This document shows positions 40,565 through 50,329 of a stretch of DNA of 64,000 nucleotides, one piece after another; position 1 is the stretch's first letter; the number at the start of each line of letters is the position of its first letter. Position numbers and translations under genes: made by a program. The stretch spans positions 124,001 to 188,000 of the forward strand of contig NZ_JAGGJW010000003.1 in assembly GCF_017873175.1 (NCBI RefSeq). Direction: 5' to 3'. Below the pieces are notes generated by a model. It saw only the letters and a program-made list of their open reading frames with translations, searched no databases and was not told the DNA's origin. This DNA is from Neorhizobium petrolearium (GTDB lineage Bacteria; Pseudomonadota; Alphaproteobacteria; Rhizobiales; Rhizobiaceae).

Positions 40565-42265
40565 ATGCGCGCGACGATCAAATTGAAGCTGGCTTTAGCG
40601 TTCGGTTTCGTCATCATCATGCTACTGGCGACAGCCGCTTACGGTATCTTCAGCCTCAGCACTCTCAACGATACGCTTGAACAGGTCATCACGGGCCCGG
40701 CCGAACGCCTCAAGCTCGCGCAGACGCTCAACAACGAGCAGCTCCAGCAGATTCGCCAGCAGAAGAACCTGCTGATAGCGGAAAGCGCCAGCGAAATGCA
40801 GGACTACATTTCGAAGAGCGACGAGGCTCGCCGGGCCTTCGACCAGACTTTCAAGTCGGTTTTCGCTCTTGCGACCGAACAGGGCAAAGCGAACTGGGCG
40901 AAACTCGAAGGTTTTACCGCCGAGTTCCGAAAGCAGGATGATCGCATCCGCAGCCTGATGCTGGGCGGCGATGCCGCGGGCGCACTCAGGGTTTCGACCA
41001 ACGAAGCCCGCACCGTCACCAACGACATCGATGCGCTGCTGACCCAGGTCGTCAATCTTGAGGAATCCCGGCTGAGTGAAGCGGACGAGCAGGCCGACGT
41101 CGACTATGGCCAGACCCGTACGATCATGATCTCGGTCGCCGGTATCGCTTTCGCCATCGCCGTCCTCGCGGCGATCTGGATCGCATTGTCGATCAACAAA
41201 GGCCTGCGCAATGCGGTGACCGCCGTACAGCGCATTGCCGAGGGGGATCTTACCAAATTTGCGACGATCACCAGCAAGGACGAGATCGGAGAACTGCTCG
41301 GTTACGTCAATACGATGATCGAACGCCTGCGCGGCGTAGTCGGCGATGCACTCACTGCAGCCGACAACGTTTCCTCCGGCAGTCAGGAACTTTCGGCGAG
41401 CTCCGAGCAGCTCTCGCAAGGTGCCACCGAACAGGCTTCTTCGGCCGAAGAGGCCTCCGCATCCATGGAACAGATGGCCGCCAACATCAAGCAGAACGCC
41501 GACAACGCCGCACAGACCGAAAAGATCGCCCGCCAGTCCTCCAGGGACGCCGAAGCTTCCGGCCAGGCCGTCAATCGTGCCGTCGGCGCCATGCGCACGA
41601 TCGCCGAGAAGATCTCCATCGTGCAGGAAATTGCCCGCCAGACCGACCTTCTCGCGCTGAACGCCGCGGTCGAGGCTGCTCGCGCCGGCGAGCATGGCAA
41701 AGGTTTTGCAGTCGTCGCGTCCGAAGTGCGCAAGCTTGCGGAACGCAGTCAGGCCGCAGCAGCCGAGATCAGCGCTCTCTCCGGGGACACGGTTCAAGTT
41801 GCCACGGAAGCCGGCGAAATGTTGAACAGGCTGGTTCCGGATATCCAGAAGACGGCCGAGCTCGTCTCCGAAATCTCCGCGGCCTGCCGCGAGCAGGATA
41901 TCGGCGCCTCACAGATCAACGAGGCGATCCAGCAGCTCGACAAGGTGACTCAGCAGAATGCCGGCGCGTCGGAGGAGATGTCGGCCACCTCGGAAGAGCT
42001 CGCCTCGCAGGCGGAGGAATTGCAGGCCTCGATCGCCTTCTTCAAGGTCGACCAGAATGGCGGCAACAAGCTGGCAAAGCGGGCTGCGGCTGCTGTTACC
42101 GCCTCGAAGCCGGCAACAAGGCCGGCGCACCGCCCGGCAACACCTCAGCTCCACAAGCCTGATCATTCGGTGCAAAGCCAGCAGGCCCGTGCCAAGGGCT
42201 TTGCCCTCGACATGTCGATGGGCGGCCCCGACGCGGACGACGAAAACTTCCGCGAAAGCGCCTGA
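40565..42265 (+). CDS. Methyl-accepting chemotaxis protein 1
   Basis: 566 residues. TM1 about 9-29, periplasmic four-helix-bundle sensor (4HB_MCP type, with [14 protein letters not shown] after the first helix) about 30-186, TM2 about 187-209, one HAMP domain about 210-262, then the signalling hairpin with tip [22 protein letters not shown]-terminal linker rich in A/P ends in a tail [14 protein letters not shown] shared with receptor 2; no canonical NWETF-type pentapeptide. Starts 22 bp after cheW. Ligand unknown. Confidence 0.94.
   Translation: MRATIKLKLALAFGFVIIMLLATAAYGIFSLSTLNDTLEQVITGPAERLKLAQTLNNEQLQQIRQQKNLLIAESASEMQDYISKSDEARRAFDQTFKSVFALATEQGKANWAKLEGFTAEFRKQDDRIRSLMLGGDAAGALRVSTNEARTVTNDIDALLTQVVNLEESRLSEADEQADVDYGQTRTIMISVAGIAFAIAVLAAIWIALSINKGLRNAVTAVQRIAEGDLTKFATITSKDEIGELLGYVNTMIERLRGVVGDALTAADNVSSGSQELSASSEQLSQGATEQASSAEEASASMEQMAANIKQNADNAAQTEKIARQSSRDAEASGQAVNRAVGAMRTIAEKISIVQEIARQTDLLALNAAVEAARAGEHGKGFAVVASEVRKLAERSQAAAAEISALSGDTVQVATEAGEMLNRLVPDIQKTAELVSEISAACREQDIGASQINEAIQQLDKVTQQNAGASEEMSATSEELASQAEELQASIAFFKVDQNGGNKLAKRAAAAVTASKPATRPAHRPATPQLHKPDHSVQSQQARAKGFALDMSMGGPDADDENFRESA
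41912..41967 (+). repeat. 56-bp block identical between the two receptor genes (copy 1)
   Basis: Identical at every base to 43922-43977 in receptor 2, beginning with CAGATCAACGAGGCGATCC. Surrounding codons encode the same protein but differ at many third positions. Consistent with gene conversion between the paralogues. Confidence 0.8.
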
Positions 42266-42457
42266 GACCTTTAACAGAATTCACCCAGGGCCGCTCAAAC
42301 GGCCCCGGGATGGCCAGGTGCATGTAGCGCATGGCTGTCCGACTGGCCCGGACGATCGCAGAAGAGTGAATGTATCGGTCTTCCTGCTTCGAACCGCTTT
42401 CCGGCAAGACGAAAGGAAAGCACGACTGATGCGTTCATTGCCTTTGGGGATAAGGTT
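42266..42457 (+). other. Gap between receptor genes with hairpin
   Basis: 192 bp without a gene. GGGCCG (42288-42293) / CGGCCC (42300-42305) forms a 6-bp hairpin 22 bp after the receptor 1 stop, with no T tract, so at most an attenuator or mRNA-stabilising structure. Receptor 2 may have its own promoter in the remaining sequence, but I find no convincing one. Confidence 0.5.
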
Positions 42458-44266
42458 ATGCGATTTACGATCAAGCTCAAACTAGGACTGGCGTTCGGCT
42501 TTCTTGTCAGCATGCTGATCGGTACCGCCGGCTACGGACTCTACAGCCTGGGTACCGCCAATGAAGCCATGACCTACGTCACGGAGGTCGCGGCAACCCG
42601 GCTCGACAAAATCCAGCAAATGAACATCCTGTCGCTCAATCGCATCCGAGCGCAGAAGAATATGCTGCTGGCCACATCTCCGGCGGAAATCGAAAAGTTC
42701 TATACCGACGGCGATAAGCTGGAACAGGCATTCCTCGCATTGCTGGACGAACTCGCTTCGACCGCGACAGCCGATCAGAAGCAATTCTGGGACACGACAC
42801 GCGCACTGGCATCAGCCAACCACGGCGCAAACGAAAAGGTCGATGCGGCCGTCAAAAGCGGCAACATGCAGCACGCGCTCGACCTCTCCTCCGGAGAAAG
42901 CCGCAAGGCGATCACTGAGCTTACCGCCCAGCTCGAGGAGGCGGTGCAGATCAACCGCGACCGGATGCAAAAATCGAGCGACGAGGCGGAAGCCAATTAC
43001 TGGGCCACACGTTCGCTCATGATCGTGATTTCCGTTATCGCGGTCATCACGGCGGCGGCAACCGCCATCTGGATTGCGCTGAGCATCAATTCCGGCCTTC
43101 GCAAGATCATGGCCGTCGCAGAGGCGGTCTCCATCGGCGACCTCAACCAGAACGTCGAGATCAAGACGAATGACGAGATCAAGGACCTGGTCGACACGAT
43201 CAACGTGATGACCGGCAACCTGCGCAACACCGCCAGCATTGCCGACCAGATCGCCAACGGTAACCTGACCGTCACGCCAAAGCCGCTGTCGGACAAGGAC
43301 ACCCTCGGCCTGGCGCTCGAAAGCATGGTGGAGCGTCTGCGCGGCGTCGTTGCCGATGCCCTCTCCGCGGCCAACAACGTCTCGTCGGGCAGCCAGGAGC
43401 TCTCAGCAAGTTCGGAGCAGCTTTCGCAGGGTGCCACCGAACAGGCTTCCTCAGCGGAAGAAGCCTCCGCTTCGATGGAGCAGATGGCGGCAAACATCAA
43501 GCAGAATGCCGACAACGCCGCGCAGACGGAAAAGATCGCGCGCCAGTCTTCCCGCGATGCGGAAACCTCGGGTGAGGCCGTCGGCCGCGCCGTTACGGCC
43601 ATGCGCACGATCGCCGAAAAGATCTCCATCGTCCAGGAGATCGCCCGGCAAACCGACCTTCTCGCCCTGAATGCCGCCGTCGAGGCCGCTCGCGCGGGTG
43701 AACACGGCAAGGGTTTTGCGGTCGTCGCCTCCGAGGTTCGCAAGCTTGCCGAACGCTCTCAGGCCGCCGCAGCGGAGATAAGCTCCCTTTCCGGCGACAC
43801 CGTACAGGTTGCGACGGAAGCCGGAGAGATGCTCAACAAGCTCGTTCCCGCGATCCAGAAGACAGCCGAGCTCGTTTCCGAGATTTCCGCCGCCTGCCGC
43901 GAGCAGGACGTGGGTGCCTCGCAGATCAACGAGGCGATCCAGCAGCTCGACAAGGTGACTCAGCAGAATGCCGGCGCATCCGAGGAGATGTCTTCGACCT
44001 CCGAGGAGCTCGCCGCTCAGGCCGAGGAGTTGCAGGCTTCGATCGCTTTCTTCAAGGTCGATAGAGCCGGTTCGCAGGAGCGGTCTTCATCTACCGGAAG
44101 AGTGCTCGCCGCCCAGCCTGTGGCGCGGCCCGCAACGAAGTCCTCCGCGTCCAGAGCCGCCGACCATTCGATTAAAGCGCAGCAGGCCCGAGCCAAGGGC
44201 TTTGCCCTCGACATGTCGGTCGGCGGTCCGGATGCGGATGACGATCATTTCAGGGAGAGCGCATGA
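42458..44266 (+). CDS. Methyl-accepting chemotaxis protein 2
   Basis: 602 residues, a paralogue of receptor 1. TM1 about 9-29, 4HB_MCP-type periplasmic sensor with [17 protein letters not shown]2 about 186-209. It has a double HAMP region (about 210-300) where receptor 1 has one, which explains the extra length. The signalling hairpin is almost identical in protein sequence to receptor 1, including the tip. The A-rich linker and the tail [14 protein letters not shown] match receptor 1. Overlaps the second cheW by 4 bases. Confidence 0.94.
   Translation: MRFTIKLKLGLAFGFLVSMLIGTAGYGLYSLGTANEAMTYVTEVAATRLDKIQQMNILSLNRIRAQKNMLLATSPAEIEKFYTDGDKLEQAFLALLDELASTATADQKQFWDTTRALASANHGANEKVDAAVKSGNMQHALDLSSGESRKAITELTAQLEEAVQINRDRMQKSSDEAEANYWATRSLMIVISVIAVITAAATAIWIALSINSGLRKIMAVAEAVSIGDLNQNVEIKTNDEIKDLVDTINVMTGNLRNTASIADQIANGNLTVTPKPLSDKDTLGLALESMVERLRGVVADALSAANNVSSGSQELSASSEQLSQGATEQASSAEEASASMEQMAANIKQNADNAAQTEKIARQSSRDAETSGEAVGRAVTAMRTIAEKISIVQEIARQTDLLALNAAVEAARAGEHGKGFAVVASEVRKLAERSQAAAAEISSLSGDTVQVATEAGEMLNKLVPAIQKTAELVSEISAACREQDVGASQINEAIQQLDKVTQQNAGASEEMSSTSEELAAQAEELQASIAFFKVDRAGSQERSSSTGRVLAAQPVARPATKSSASRAADHSIKAQQARAKGFALDMSVGGPDADDDHFRESA
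43922..43977 (+). repeat. 56-bp block identical between the two receptor genes (copy 2)
   Basis: Second copy of the block at 41912-41967; lies in the returning arm of the signalling hairpin. Confidence 0.8.
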
Positions 44267-44757
44267 TGGCAGGCATATCCTCTGAAGCTCAATTCGTGAC
44301 TTTTTCCCTTGGCGATGAGGTTTTCGCGGTCCCTGTCGAAGTGGTCCGCGAAATCCTCGACCACGAGGAACCGTTCAAGATCCCGCACGGTCCGGAATAT
44401 CTTCTGGGTCTACGCGATGTGCGCGGCCAGGGAGTGCCGGTGATCGACCTGCGCCTGCGGCTCGGCATGTCGAAGACCGTCAAGACACCGCATACACGTA
44501 TCCTGGTGCTCGATGTGCCCGTCGCCGAGCGCATGCTCGCTCTCGGACTTGTGGCAGACCGGGTTTTCGAGGTTGTGCCGTTCCGCAACGACCAGGTCGA
44601 GACCGCCCCGGATATCGGCGTGCGCTGGCGCTCCGATTACATCGCCGGCGTCGTCAGGCGGGATAGCGGTTTTGTCGTCATCATCGACCTCGCGCGGCTG
44701 TTCTCCGATTCCGGATCGGTTCTCGCCGATGTCGGACCACAGGCTCAGGTGGCCTAG
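44263..44757 (+). CDS. cheW: Chemotaxis coupling protein CheW (second copy)
   Basis: 164-residue CheW with [43 protein letters not shown] and [11 protein letters not shown] at the end. It is clearly diverged from the first copy in the operon, so the two are not recent duplicates. Coupled to receptor 2 by ATGA overlap. Two CheW proteins could give arrays of different composition (inference). Confidence 0.93.
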   Translation: MMAGISSEAQFVTFSLGDEVFAVPVEVVREILDHEEPFKIPHGPEYLLGLRDVRGQGVPVIDLRLRLGMSKTVKTPHTRILVLDVPVAERMLALGLVADRVFEVVPFRNDQVETAPDIGVRWRSDYIAGVVRRDSGFVVIIDLARLFSDSGSVLADVGPQAQVA

Positions 44758-44773
44758 GCGATAGGAAAGCCCG

Positions 44774-45664
44774 GTGGCTGGCAAGAATGCATACGGAGAT
44801 GCTCGGGTGAACATGATGGTGAGGAGTCAGCCGCTCGATGACCGGCTGAGCAAGCGCAATTTCGAGCTTCTATCGAAATACATATACAATTACAGCGGCA
44901 TAAAGATGCCGCAGACGAAGATGACCATGCTGGAAGGGCGGCTTCGCCGTCGTCTGCGCGTCACCGGCTTGCCGACCTTCGACAGCTATTGCGATTATCT
45001 CTTCAAACATGGCGGTATCGAAGCCGAAGCAATCTTCCTCATTGACGCCGTCACGACCAACAAGACCGACTTCTTCCGTGAGCCGAAGCATTTCGACTAC
45101 ATGATGCAGAGAGCGCTTCCGGATATTTTGCAGACCTTTGGCGAACGGCGCATCCGCACCTGGAGTTCTGCATGCTCAACCGGTGCCGAACCTTATACGA
45201 TAGCCATGGTGATGTCCGATTTTCTCGCCGCGAATGCCCCGGAGCGGGATTATTTCGTGCTCGCCACGGACCTCTCCACCGACGTGCTGCAGAGGGCCCA
45301 GCGCGGAATTTATCAGAACGATCTTCTTCAGCCGGTTCCGGCGGCGATGATGCAGAAATACGTGATGCAGCCCTCCGACAACCGGCGGCAGGAAATGCGC
45401 ATCAGCCCGAAACTGCGCTCGCGCGTCGGCTTTGCCCGGCTGAACCTCATGGATCAGGCGTATCCGGTCGGCGATCCGATGCACATCATCTTCTGCCGCA
45501 ACGTGCTGATCTACTTCGACAAGCCAACCCAGAACCACGTGCTGACGCGGCTCTGCAACAACCTCCTCCCCGGGGGCTACCTGTTCATCGGCCACTCGGA
45601 AACCGTTACCGGTTTCGATCTGCCGATCAGGCAGGTGGCAAACACCGTCTTCAAGCGGATATGA
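44774..45664 (+). CDS. cheR: Chemotaxis protein methyltransferase CheR
   Basis: 296 residues from GTG 44774; a later GTG or ATG (about 44808-44817) is possible. N-terminal helical domain, then the SAM domain: [34 protein letters not shown] (motif I), [33 protein letters not shown] and [12 protein letters not shown]. Methylates receptor glutamates. Followed 5 bp later by cheB. Confidence 0.95.
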   Translation: MAGKNAYGDARVNMMVRSQPLDDRLSKRNFELLSKYIYNYSGIKMPQTKMTMLEGRLRRRLRVTGLPTFDSYCDYLFKHGGIEAEAIFLIDAVTTNKTDFFREPKHFDYMMQRALPDILQTFGERRIRTWSSACSTGAEPYTIAMVMSDFLAANAPERDYFVLATDLSTDVLQRAQRGIYQNDLLQPVPAAMMQKYVMQPSDNRRQEMRISPKLRSRVGFARLNLMDQAYPVGDPMHIIFCRNVLIYFDKPTQNHVLTRLCNNLLPGGYLFIGHSETVTGFDLPIRQVANTVFKRI

Positions 45665-45668
45665 TATC

Positions 45669-46751
45669 ATGGGCGGCAAGATCCGCGTTCTGATCATCGA
45701 TGACTCAGCAAGCGTCCGCCAGACCTTAGCCGCGATCCTGTCCGCCGATCCCGATATCGAGGTGATGGGGGTCGCCAACGATCCGTTCATGGCAGCGCGG
45801 AAAATCCGAGAGGAAATTCCGGACGTCATAACGCTCGATGTGGAAATGCCGCAGATGGACGGCATCACCTTCCTGCGCAAGCTGATGGCGCAGCATCCCA
45901 TTCCGGTCGTGATGTGCTCATCGCTGACCGAGAGCGGTTCGGAAACGCTGATGCAGGCGCTGGAGGCCGGTGCGGTCGACATCATCCTGAAGCCGAAGAT
46001 CGGCGCCGCCGACCACCTTGCCGAATCTGCCGATCGCATCCGCACTGCCGTGAGGGGAGCAGCACGCGCACGTGTCGGCAAGCTGCGCGCATCCCGCGCG
46101 GCAGGAGAAAGCACGACGGCGAAGCTGACAGCGGATGCAGTCCTGCCACCGCCGAAGGTCGGCGCCATGGCGAAAACGACGGAAATGGTCGTCTGCGTCG
46201 GCGCCTCCACCGGCGGCACCGAGGCGCTTCGCGAGCTTCTCGAAGCCTTGCCGGCCAATTCGCCGGGCATCGTCATCGTTCAGCATATGCCGGAGAGGTT
46301 CACCGCCGCCTTCGCCAAGCGCCTCAATGGGCTCTGTGAGGTCGAGGTCAAGGAAGCGGCGGACGGCGACCCCGTGCTGCGCGGCCACGTGCTGATTGCG
46401 CCCGGTGACAGGCATATGCTGCTCGAACGGCGCGGCGCACGCTACGAGGTCTCGATCCGCAGCGGCCCGCTCGTCAGCCGCCATCGCCCCTCGGTCGATG
46501 TGCTGTTCCGTTCCGCCGCGCGATCCGCGGGCGCCAACGCGATGGGTGTGATCATGACCGGCATGGGCGATGATGGCGCGCGCGGCATGAACGAGATGCA
46601 TCAGGCGGGCGCCTATACGGTGGCGCAGGACGAGGCGACGTCGGTCGTCTTCGGCATGCCCAAGGAAGCAATCGCCCATGGCGGAGTCGACAAGGTCGTC
46701 CCGCTTGAGCAGATCGCCCGGGAAATCCTTGCAGCCGATCGCCGCCGGTGA
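45669..46751 (+). CDS. cheB: Chemotaxis response regulator methylesterase CheB
   Basis: 360 residues. Receiver domain with DDSAS and phospho-Asp in [11 protein letters not shown], linker about 125-165, then methylesterase domain with catalytic Ser in [11 protein letters not shown], His in VQHMPERFT and Asp in MTGMGDDGA. Removes receptor methyl groups. Last gene of the che operon; the cluster has no cheD or cheZ. Confidence 0.96.
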   Translation: MGGKIRVLIIDDSASVRQTLAAILSADPDIEVMGVANDPFMAARKIREEIPDVITLDVEMPQMDGITFLRKLMAQHPIPVVMCSSLTESGSETLMQALEAGAVDIILKPKIGAADHLAESADRIRTAVRGAARARVGKLRASRAAGESTTAKLTADAVLPPPKVGAMAKTTEMVVCVGASTGGTEALRELLEALPANSPGIVIVQHMPERFTAAFAKRLNGLCEVEVKEAADGDPVLRGHVLIAPGDRHMLLERRGARYEVSIRSGPLVSRHRPSVDVLFRSAARSAGANAMGVIMTGMGDDGARGMNEMHQAGAYTVAQDEATSVVFGMPKEAIAHGGVDKVVPLEQIAREILAADRRR

Positions 46752-46928
46752 AATCTGGCAGCGTGAAATTCATGCCTCGTTAACCATGTTTGGCAAGAAT
46801 GAGGTAACGCATCATGAGGATGCGGTGAGAGAGCGATTTGCGCTCCAATTCATCGAATCCACGCATCGTGCCTGCCGGAAATCGGTTCCCGATCTTCGCG
46901 CCGATGCGGTGCCGGACAGGGACCAAGG

Positions 46929-47633
46929 ATGCCAGTCATTACCTTTGCCAACACCAAGGGCGGAGCAGGAAAGACCACCGCGGTGCTCCTTCTTGCGACC
47001 GAACTCGTCGAACAGGGCTATCGCGTCATGATCCTCGACGCAGATCCGCAATACTGGATCTCCCGCTGGCACCAGCTCTCACCGCCGAACGAGAAGCTCA
47101 GCGTCATCTCCTACGTAACCCAGGCCTCGATCGAGCGCCACATTTCAGAAAACCGACAAAAAACCGATTATTTCGTGCTTGACCTGCCGGGTGCGCAGAG
47201 CCCGCTGCTTGCCAAGGCAATCGGTCTTTCCGACCATGTCCTGATCCCGATCCAGGGATGCGCCATGGATGCGCAAGGCGGAGCGAACGTGCTGGAACTC
47301 CTGCGTTATCTTGAGGACAAGGCCAATCTTCGCGTTCCGCATTCCGTCGTGCTGACCCGCGTCAACTCGATGGTCACGACACGGGCCCTGCTGGCGGTCA
47401 AGATGCTGCTCGCGCAGCGCAACGTGGACGTGCTCGACACGCCGATCATCGAACGCGCCGCCTTCCGCGACATATTCGATCTCGGCGGCACACTCTACAC
47501 CATGGACGAAAGCCGCATCAGCAATCTCGACAAGGCCCGGCAGAACGCCCGTCTCTTCGCTCTTGAAATGCTCCGGCGCGTGCCGCTCCACAGGCCGGCT
47601 TCGGTTTCGAGCCGGTTGGTTCGCGCAGCCTGA
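46929..47633 (+). CDS. ParA/VirC1-like P-loop ATPase
   Basis: 234 residues. Deviant Walker A NTKGGAGKTT, then ILDADPQYWISRWHQL, which resembles the DADxxxxxxxW segment of VirC1, and LDLPGAQS as Walker B region; SDHVLIPIQGCAMD follows. Size matches VirC1-type ParA proteins, shorter than plasmid ParA with an HTH. No parB gene nearby. It begins 177 bp after cheB in the same direction. In Rhodobacter sphaeroides the ParA homologue PpfA positions soluble chemoreceptor clusters, so a role in segregating the array is possible (inference); otherwise an orphan. Confidence 0.8.
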   Translation: MPVITFANTKGGAGKTTAVLLLATELVEQGYRVMILDADPQYWISRWHQLSPPNEKLSVISYVTQASIERHISENRQKTDYFVLDLPGAQSPLLAKAIGLSDHVLIPIQGCAMDAQGGANVLELLRYLEDKANLRVPHSVVLTRVNSMVTTRALLAVKMLLAQRNVDVLDTPIIERAAFRDIFDLGGTLYTMDESRISNLDKARQNARLFALEMLRRVPLHRPASVSSRLVRAA

Positions 47634-47639
47634 AGCGGA

Positions 47640-48680
47640 CTATTCCTTCACCTTGATCTGCAGCTTGACGTCCGACGGAAGTCCGGCTGCGGCACGCTCG
47701 AAGGCCTTGATCGAATCCTTGAAATCGAACGTGCCGGTGATCAACGGTTTCAGGTCCACCTTGCCAGAGGCGATCAGTTCCAGCGCCCGGTCGAAGATAT
47801 TGGCATAGCGGAACACCGTTTCGATGCGTACTTCCTTCGAGATCGCGCCTGCGACATCGAGTTGGGCCGGTTCCACCGGCAGTCCAACCAGCACGAAGGC
47901 GCCGCCCGGCCGAACGAGATCGAACATGCCCTGATAGGCCTTCGGGCTGCCGCTCGCCTCGAAGACCACATCCGCGCCCCAACCGCTGGTCTCCTCCGCG
48001 ATGACGTCGGCAAACGGCCGTTCGGTGATGTTCACGGGGATGATGCCCGGATACTGGCCGGCGATCTTCAGCTTGTCGGCGCTGAGATCGGATATGAAGA
48101 CGCGAGCGCAACCGCCGGCAAGTGCTGCCAGCGCCGCCATGATGCCTATCGGGCCAGCGCCGATCACCGCACCGACATCGCCCGGTTGGATGCGGGCGCG
48201 GGTCGCCGCCTGCATGCCGATCGCAAACGGCTCGACCATCGCGCCTTCCGCAAAGGAGACGTTGTCGGGCAGCTTGTATGTGAAGGCCGCCGGATGGATG
48301 ACGAACGGCGTCAGCACTCCATGGATCGGCGGCGTCGCCCAGAAGCGGACATCCGGATCGACGTTGTAAATCCCGAGCTTGGAAGCCCGCGACGAGAGAT
48401 TAGGCACCCCGGGCTCCATACAGACCCGATCGCCGACCTTCAGGTTCCTGACATCGGAGCCCACGTCGACCACAGTCCCGGCCGCCTCGTGGCCGAGCAC
48501 CATGGGTTCTCGCAGCACATAGGGGCCGATGGCACCGTGCGTGTAATAATGCACATCGCTGCCGCAGACGCCAACCGTATCGATTTCGATCTTCACCTCA
48601 CCGGGACCGACCTCAGTCGGCAGATCGATTTCCCTCAGAGAAAGGACACCTTTCTTCTCAAGCACCAGCGCCTGCTGCAT
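47640..48680 (-). CDS. Zinc-type alcohol dehydrogenase, xylitol/sorbitol dehydrogenase subgroup
   Basis: 346-residue medium-chain dehydrogenase. Catalytic zinc ligands in [17 protein letters not shown] and the E of [11 protein letters not shown] site [13 protein letters not shown]. The structural-zinc cysteines found in most family members are replaced ([20 protein letters not shown]), which is the pattern of rhizobial xylitol dehydrogenases. Oxidises a polyol to a ketose (probable). Start is the ATG at 48680. 89 bp after an SDR gene on the same strand. Confidence 0.82.
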   Translation of the reverse strand: MQQALVLEKKGVLSLREIDLPTEVGPGEVKIEIDTVGVCGSDVHYYTHGAIGPYVLREPMVLGHEAAGTVVDVGSDVRNLKVGDRVCMEPGVPNLSSRASKLGIYNVDPDVRFWATPPIHGVLTPFVIHPAAFTYKLPDNVSFAEGAMVEPFAIGMQAATRARIQPGDVGAVIGAGPIGIMAALAALAGGCARVFISDLSADKLKIAGQYPGIIPVNITERPFADVIAEETSGWGADVVFEASGSPKAYQGMFDLVRPGGAFVLVGLPVEPAQLDVAGAISKEVRIETVFRYANIFDRALELIASGKVDLKPLITGTFDFKDSIKAFERAAAGLPSDVKLQIKVKE

Positions 48681-48769
48681 CGAACTATCCTCGTTCACGT
48701 CTTCTCTTTGGTTGACGGAGCTTCCAGGCAAGATCAAGACCGATATCCGCTCCACCTGTCAGGCGATGT

Positions 48770-49510
48770 TCAGCCCCGCCCAACATAGGGCATCTGGCTT
48801 GCCATCACGGTCATGAAGAGCACGTTGGCTTCGAGCGGCAGACCGTCCATATAAAGCACCGCATCGGCCACGTGCTTCGGGTCCATGACCGGCTCCACAG
48901 CGGTCGAAAGGTCCGCCTGAATGGTTCCTTCCCTCATCCGAACCGTCATCGGCGTATCGGCATTGCCGATATCGATCTGGCCGCAGACGATATCGAACTG
49001 GCGTCCGTCGAGCGCGATCTGGCGGGTGAGCCCTGTAACGGCATGCTTCGTCATTGTGTAGGGCGCCTGATAGGGGCGCGGGACATAGGCCGAGATCGAA
49101 CCGTTGTTGATGATCCGACCGCCGCGAGGGCTTTGCCGCCGCATCAGACCGAATGCCGCGCGGGCGCAATAGAAGGCGCCGTTCAGATTGAGGTCGACGA
49201 CCTCCCGCCAGGTCTCCAGCGGCAGTTCGTCCATCGGTACGGCCGGCGTACCGCGGCCGGCATTGTTGAACAGAAGATCGAGGCGGCCATAGGCCTCTTC
49301 GGTCGCGGCAAACAGCCGGTCAACCGCATGGGGATCGGTGACATCCGTCGGCACCACCAGCGATTCCCCGTCACCAAGCTCGGCCGTGCCCTTGAGTTCG
49401 CTCTCGCGACGGCCGGCGAGGACAGTTCGATAGCCTGCTTTCAAAAGTCCGACAGCCACGGCCCGGCCGACTCCGGAACCTGCTCCGGTCACGATCGCCA
49501 CTTTCGACAT
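48770..49510 (-). CDS. SDR-family oxidoreductase
   Basis: 246-residue short-chain dehydrogenase. Cofactor motif [14 protein letters not shown] motif LLFNNAGRG, and catalytic Ser...Tyr-x-x-x-Lys in [25 protein letters not shown] in LAGRRESEL suggests NADP preference. The C-terminal part ([22 protein letters not shown]) is usual for classical SDRs. Substrate unknown; cotranscription with the polyol dehydrogenase downstream is likely. Confidence 0.88.
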   Translation of the reverse strand: MSKVAIVTGAGSGVGRAVAVGLLKAGYRTVLAGRRESELKGTAELGDGESLVVPTDVTDPHAVDRLFAATEEAYGRLDLLFNNAGRGTPAVPMDELPLETWREVVDLNLNGAFYCARAAFGLMRRQSPRGGRIINNGSISAYVPRPYQAPYTMTKHAVTGLTRQIALDGRQFDIVCGQIDIGNADTPMTVRMREGTIQADLSTAVEPVMDPKHVADAVLYMDGLPLEANVLFMTVMASQMPYVGRG

Positions 49511-49594
49511 CGGATAATCCTCCTCGTTTGGTCAAAGCCGCCTTATAGTCGCCCGCCGGCGCATTAGTCGAGGGCAAGTGCCTGGATTAATGCC

Positions 49595-50209
49595 TCAAGC
49601 TTCCGCCAGCAGTTCCCTGAGCGCGAGGCGCTTGTAAGTCTCCACCATCGCATCTCCCTGTTTGCGGCCGACGGAGATCGCCAGCCGCATGGTCGATGTG
49701 CCGAGATACATCACCAGCATGGCTCGGTTGAGCAGGCCTTCCGGGTCGGCGTCCGGATGGATATGCCGCAACGCCGCGGCGACAATCGCACCGTTCTCCT
49801 TGGCATCGGTGAGATCGACATCCTGCAACGTCTTGTCGGTCTGGGTTCCGGACCAGATGTCGCGCATGACCGGCTCGGCGAGAAACAGGCCGTAATAGGT
49901 ATCAATGAGGCCTTTGAAGGCTTCGGAGAGGGCTGCAGCGTCACCTACCGGCTCGATCGCTTCGCGGATGCAGGCCCGTCCTTCTTCGTTGTAGCGCTCG
50001 GCGAGAGTACGCACCACCGAACTCTTGTCCGGAAAGAACTGGTAGAGCGAACCAATCGGCACGCCTGCCCGCTCGGCCAGTTCGCCCATCTTCATCGTAT
50101 CGCTGCCGCCACGGGCAATCAGTTCCTTGGCCGCCGCCAGAATGCGTTCCACTCGCTCACGGCTGCGCTTCTGCTGTGGCTGGCGGGGCGTCGATGCAGA
50201 AATTTCCAT
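49595..50209 (-). CDS. TetR-family transcriptional regulator
   Basis: 204 residues. N-terminal HTH at about 20-62: RVERILAAAKELIARGG, LAERAGVPIGSLYQFFPDK. The C-terminal ligand domain carries a TetR_C-like helical region (YYGLFLAEPVMRDIWSG). Divergent from the NmrA-like gene across 120 bp that contain two near-identical 16-bp sites overlapping both promoters, so it likely represses both genes. Confidence 0.9.
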   Translation of the reverse strand: MEISASTPRQPQQKRSRERVERILAAAKELIARGGSDTMKMGELAERAGVPIGSLYQFFPDKSSVVRTLAERYNEEGRACIREAIEPVGDAAALSEAFKGLIDTYYGLFLAEPVMRDIWSGTQTDKTLQDVDLTDAKENGAIVAAALRHIHPDADPEGLLNRAMLVMYLGTSTMRLAISVGRKQGDAMVETYKRLALRELLAEA

Positions 50210-50237
50210 CGTCTTTCCATGCCTTGATTTTCAACGC

Positions 50238-50314
50238 GAGGAATATTCGCATTTTTTGTTGACAAACACAACACGAGGATTTATCACATTTAAAACATGA
50301 GGAAAACTCGCATT
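50238..50314. promoter_or_regulatory. TetR operators flanking the NmrA-like promoter
   Basis: GAGGAATATTCGCATT (50238-50253) and GAGGAAAACTCGCATT (50299-50314) match at 14 of 16 bases and lie 61 bp apart, close to six helical turns. Between them is a good promoter: TTGACA (50259-50264), 17 bp, TATCAC (50282-50287), reading toward the NmrA-like gene. A partial third copy (GAGGAT, 50275-50280) touches the -10. Confidence 0.65.
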
Positions 50315-50329
50315 AAAGGAGACGGAAAC

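Noticed and set aside
42220..42265. Receptor tail as the CheR/CheB docking pentapeptide
   Set aside because: Canonical motifs end in an aromatic pair such as NWETF; FRESA has no tryptophan and no terminal aromatic residue.
42288..42305. Hairpin after receptor 1 as a terminator
   Set aside because: 6-bp GC stem without T tract; receptor 2 probably remains in the operon.
46929..47633. VirC1 resemblance as evidence of a tumour-inducing or symbiotic plasmid
   Set aside because: No other vir, tra or rep gene is present, and the rpsO/pnp/fab genes show that this is chromosome.
35042..47639. che cluster as a recent mobile insertion
   Set aside because: No integrase, IS, tRNA or direct repeat is seen at either edge, and composition looks like the flanks by eye.
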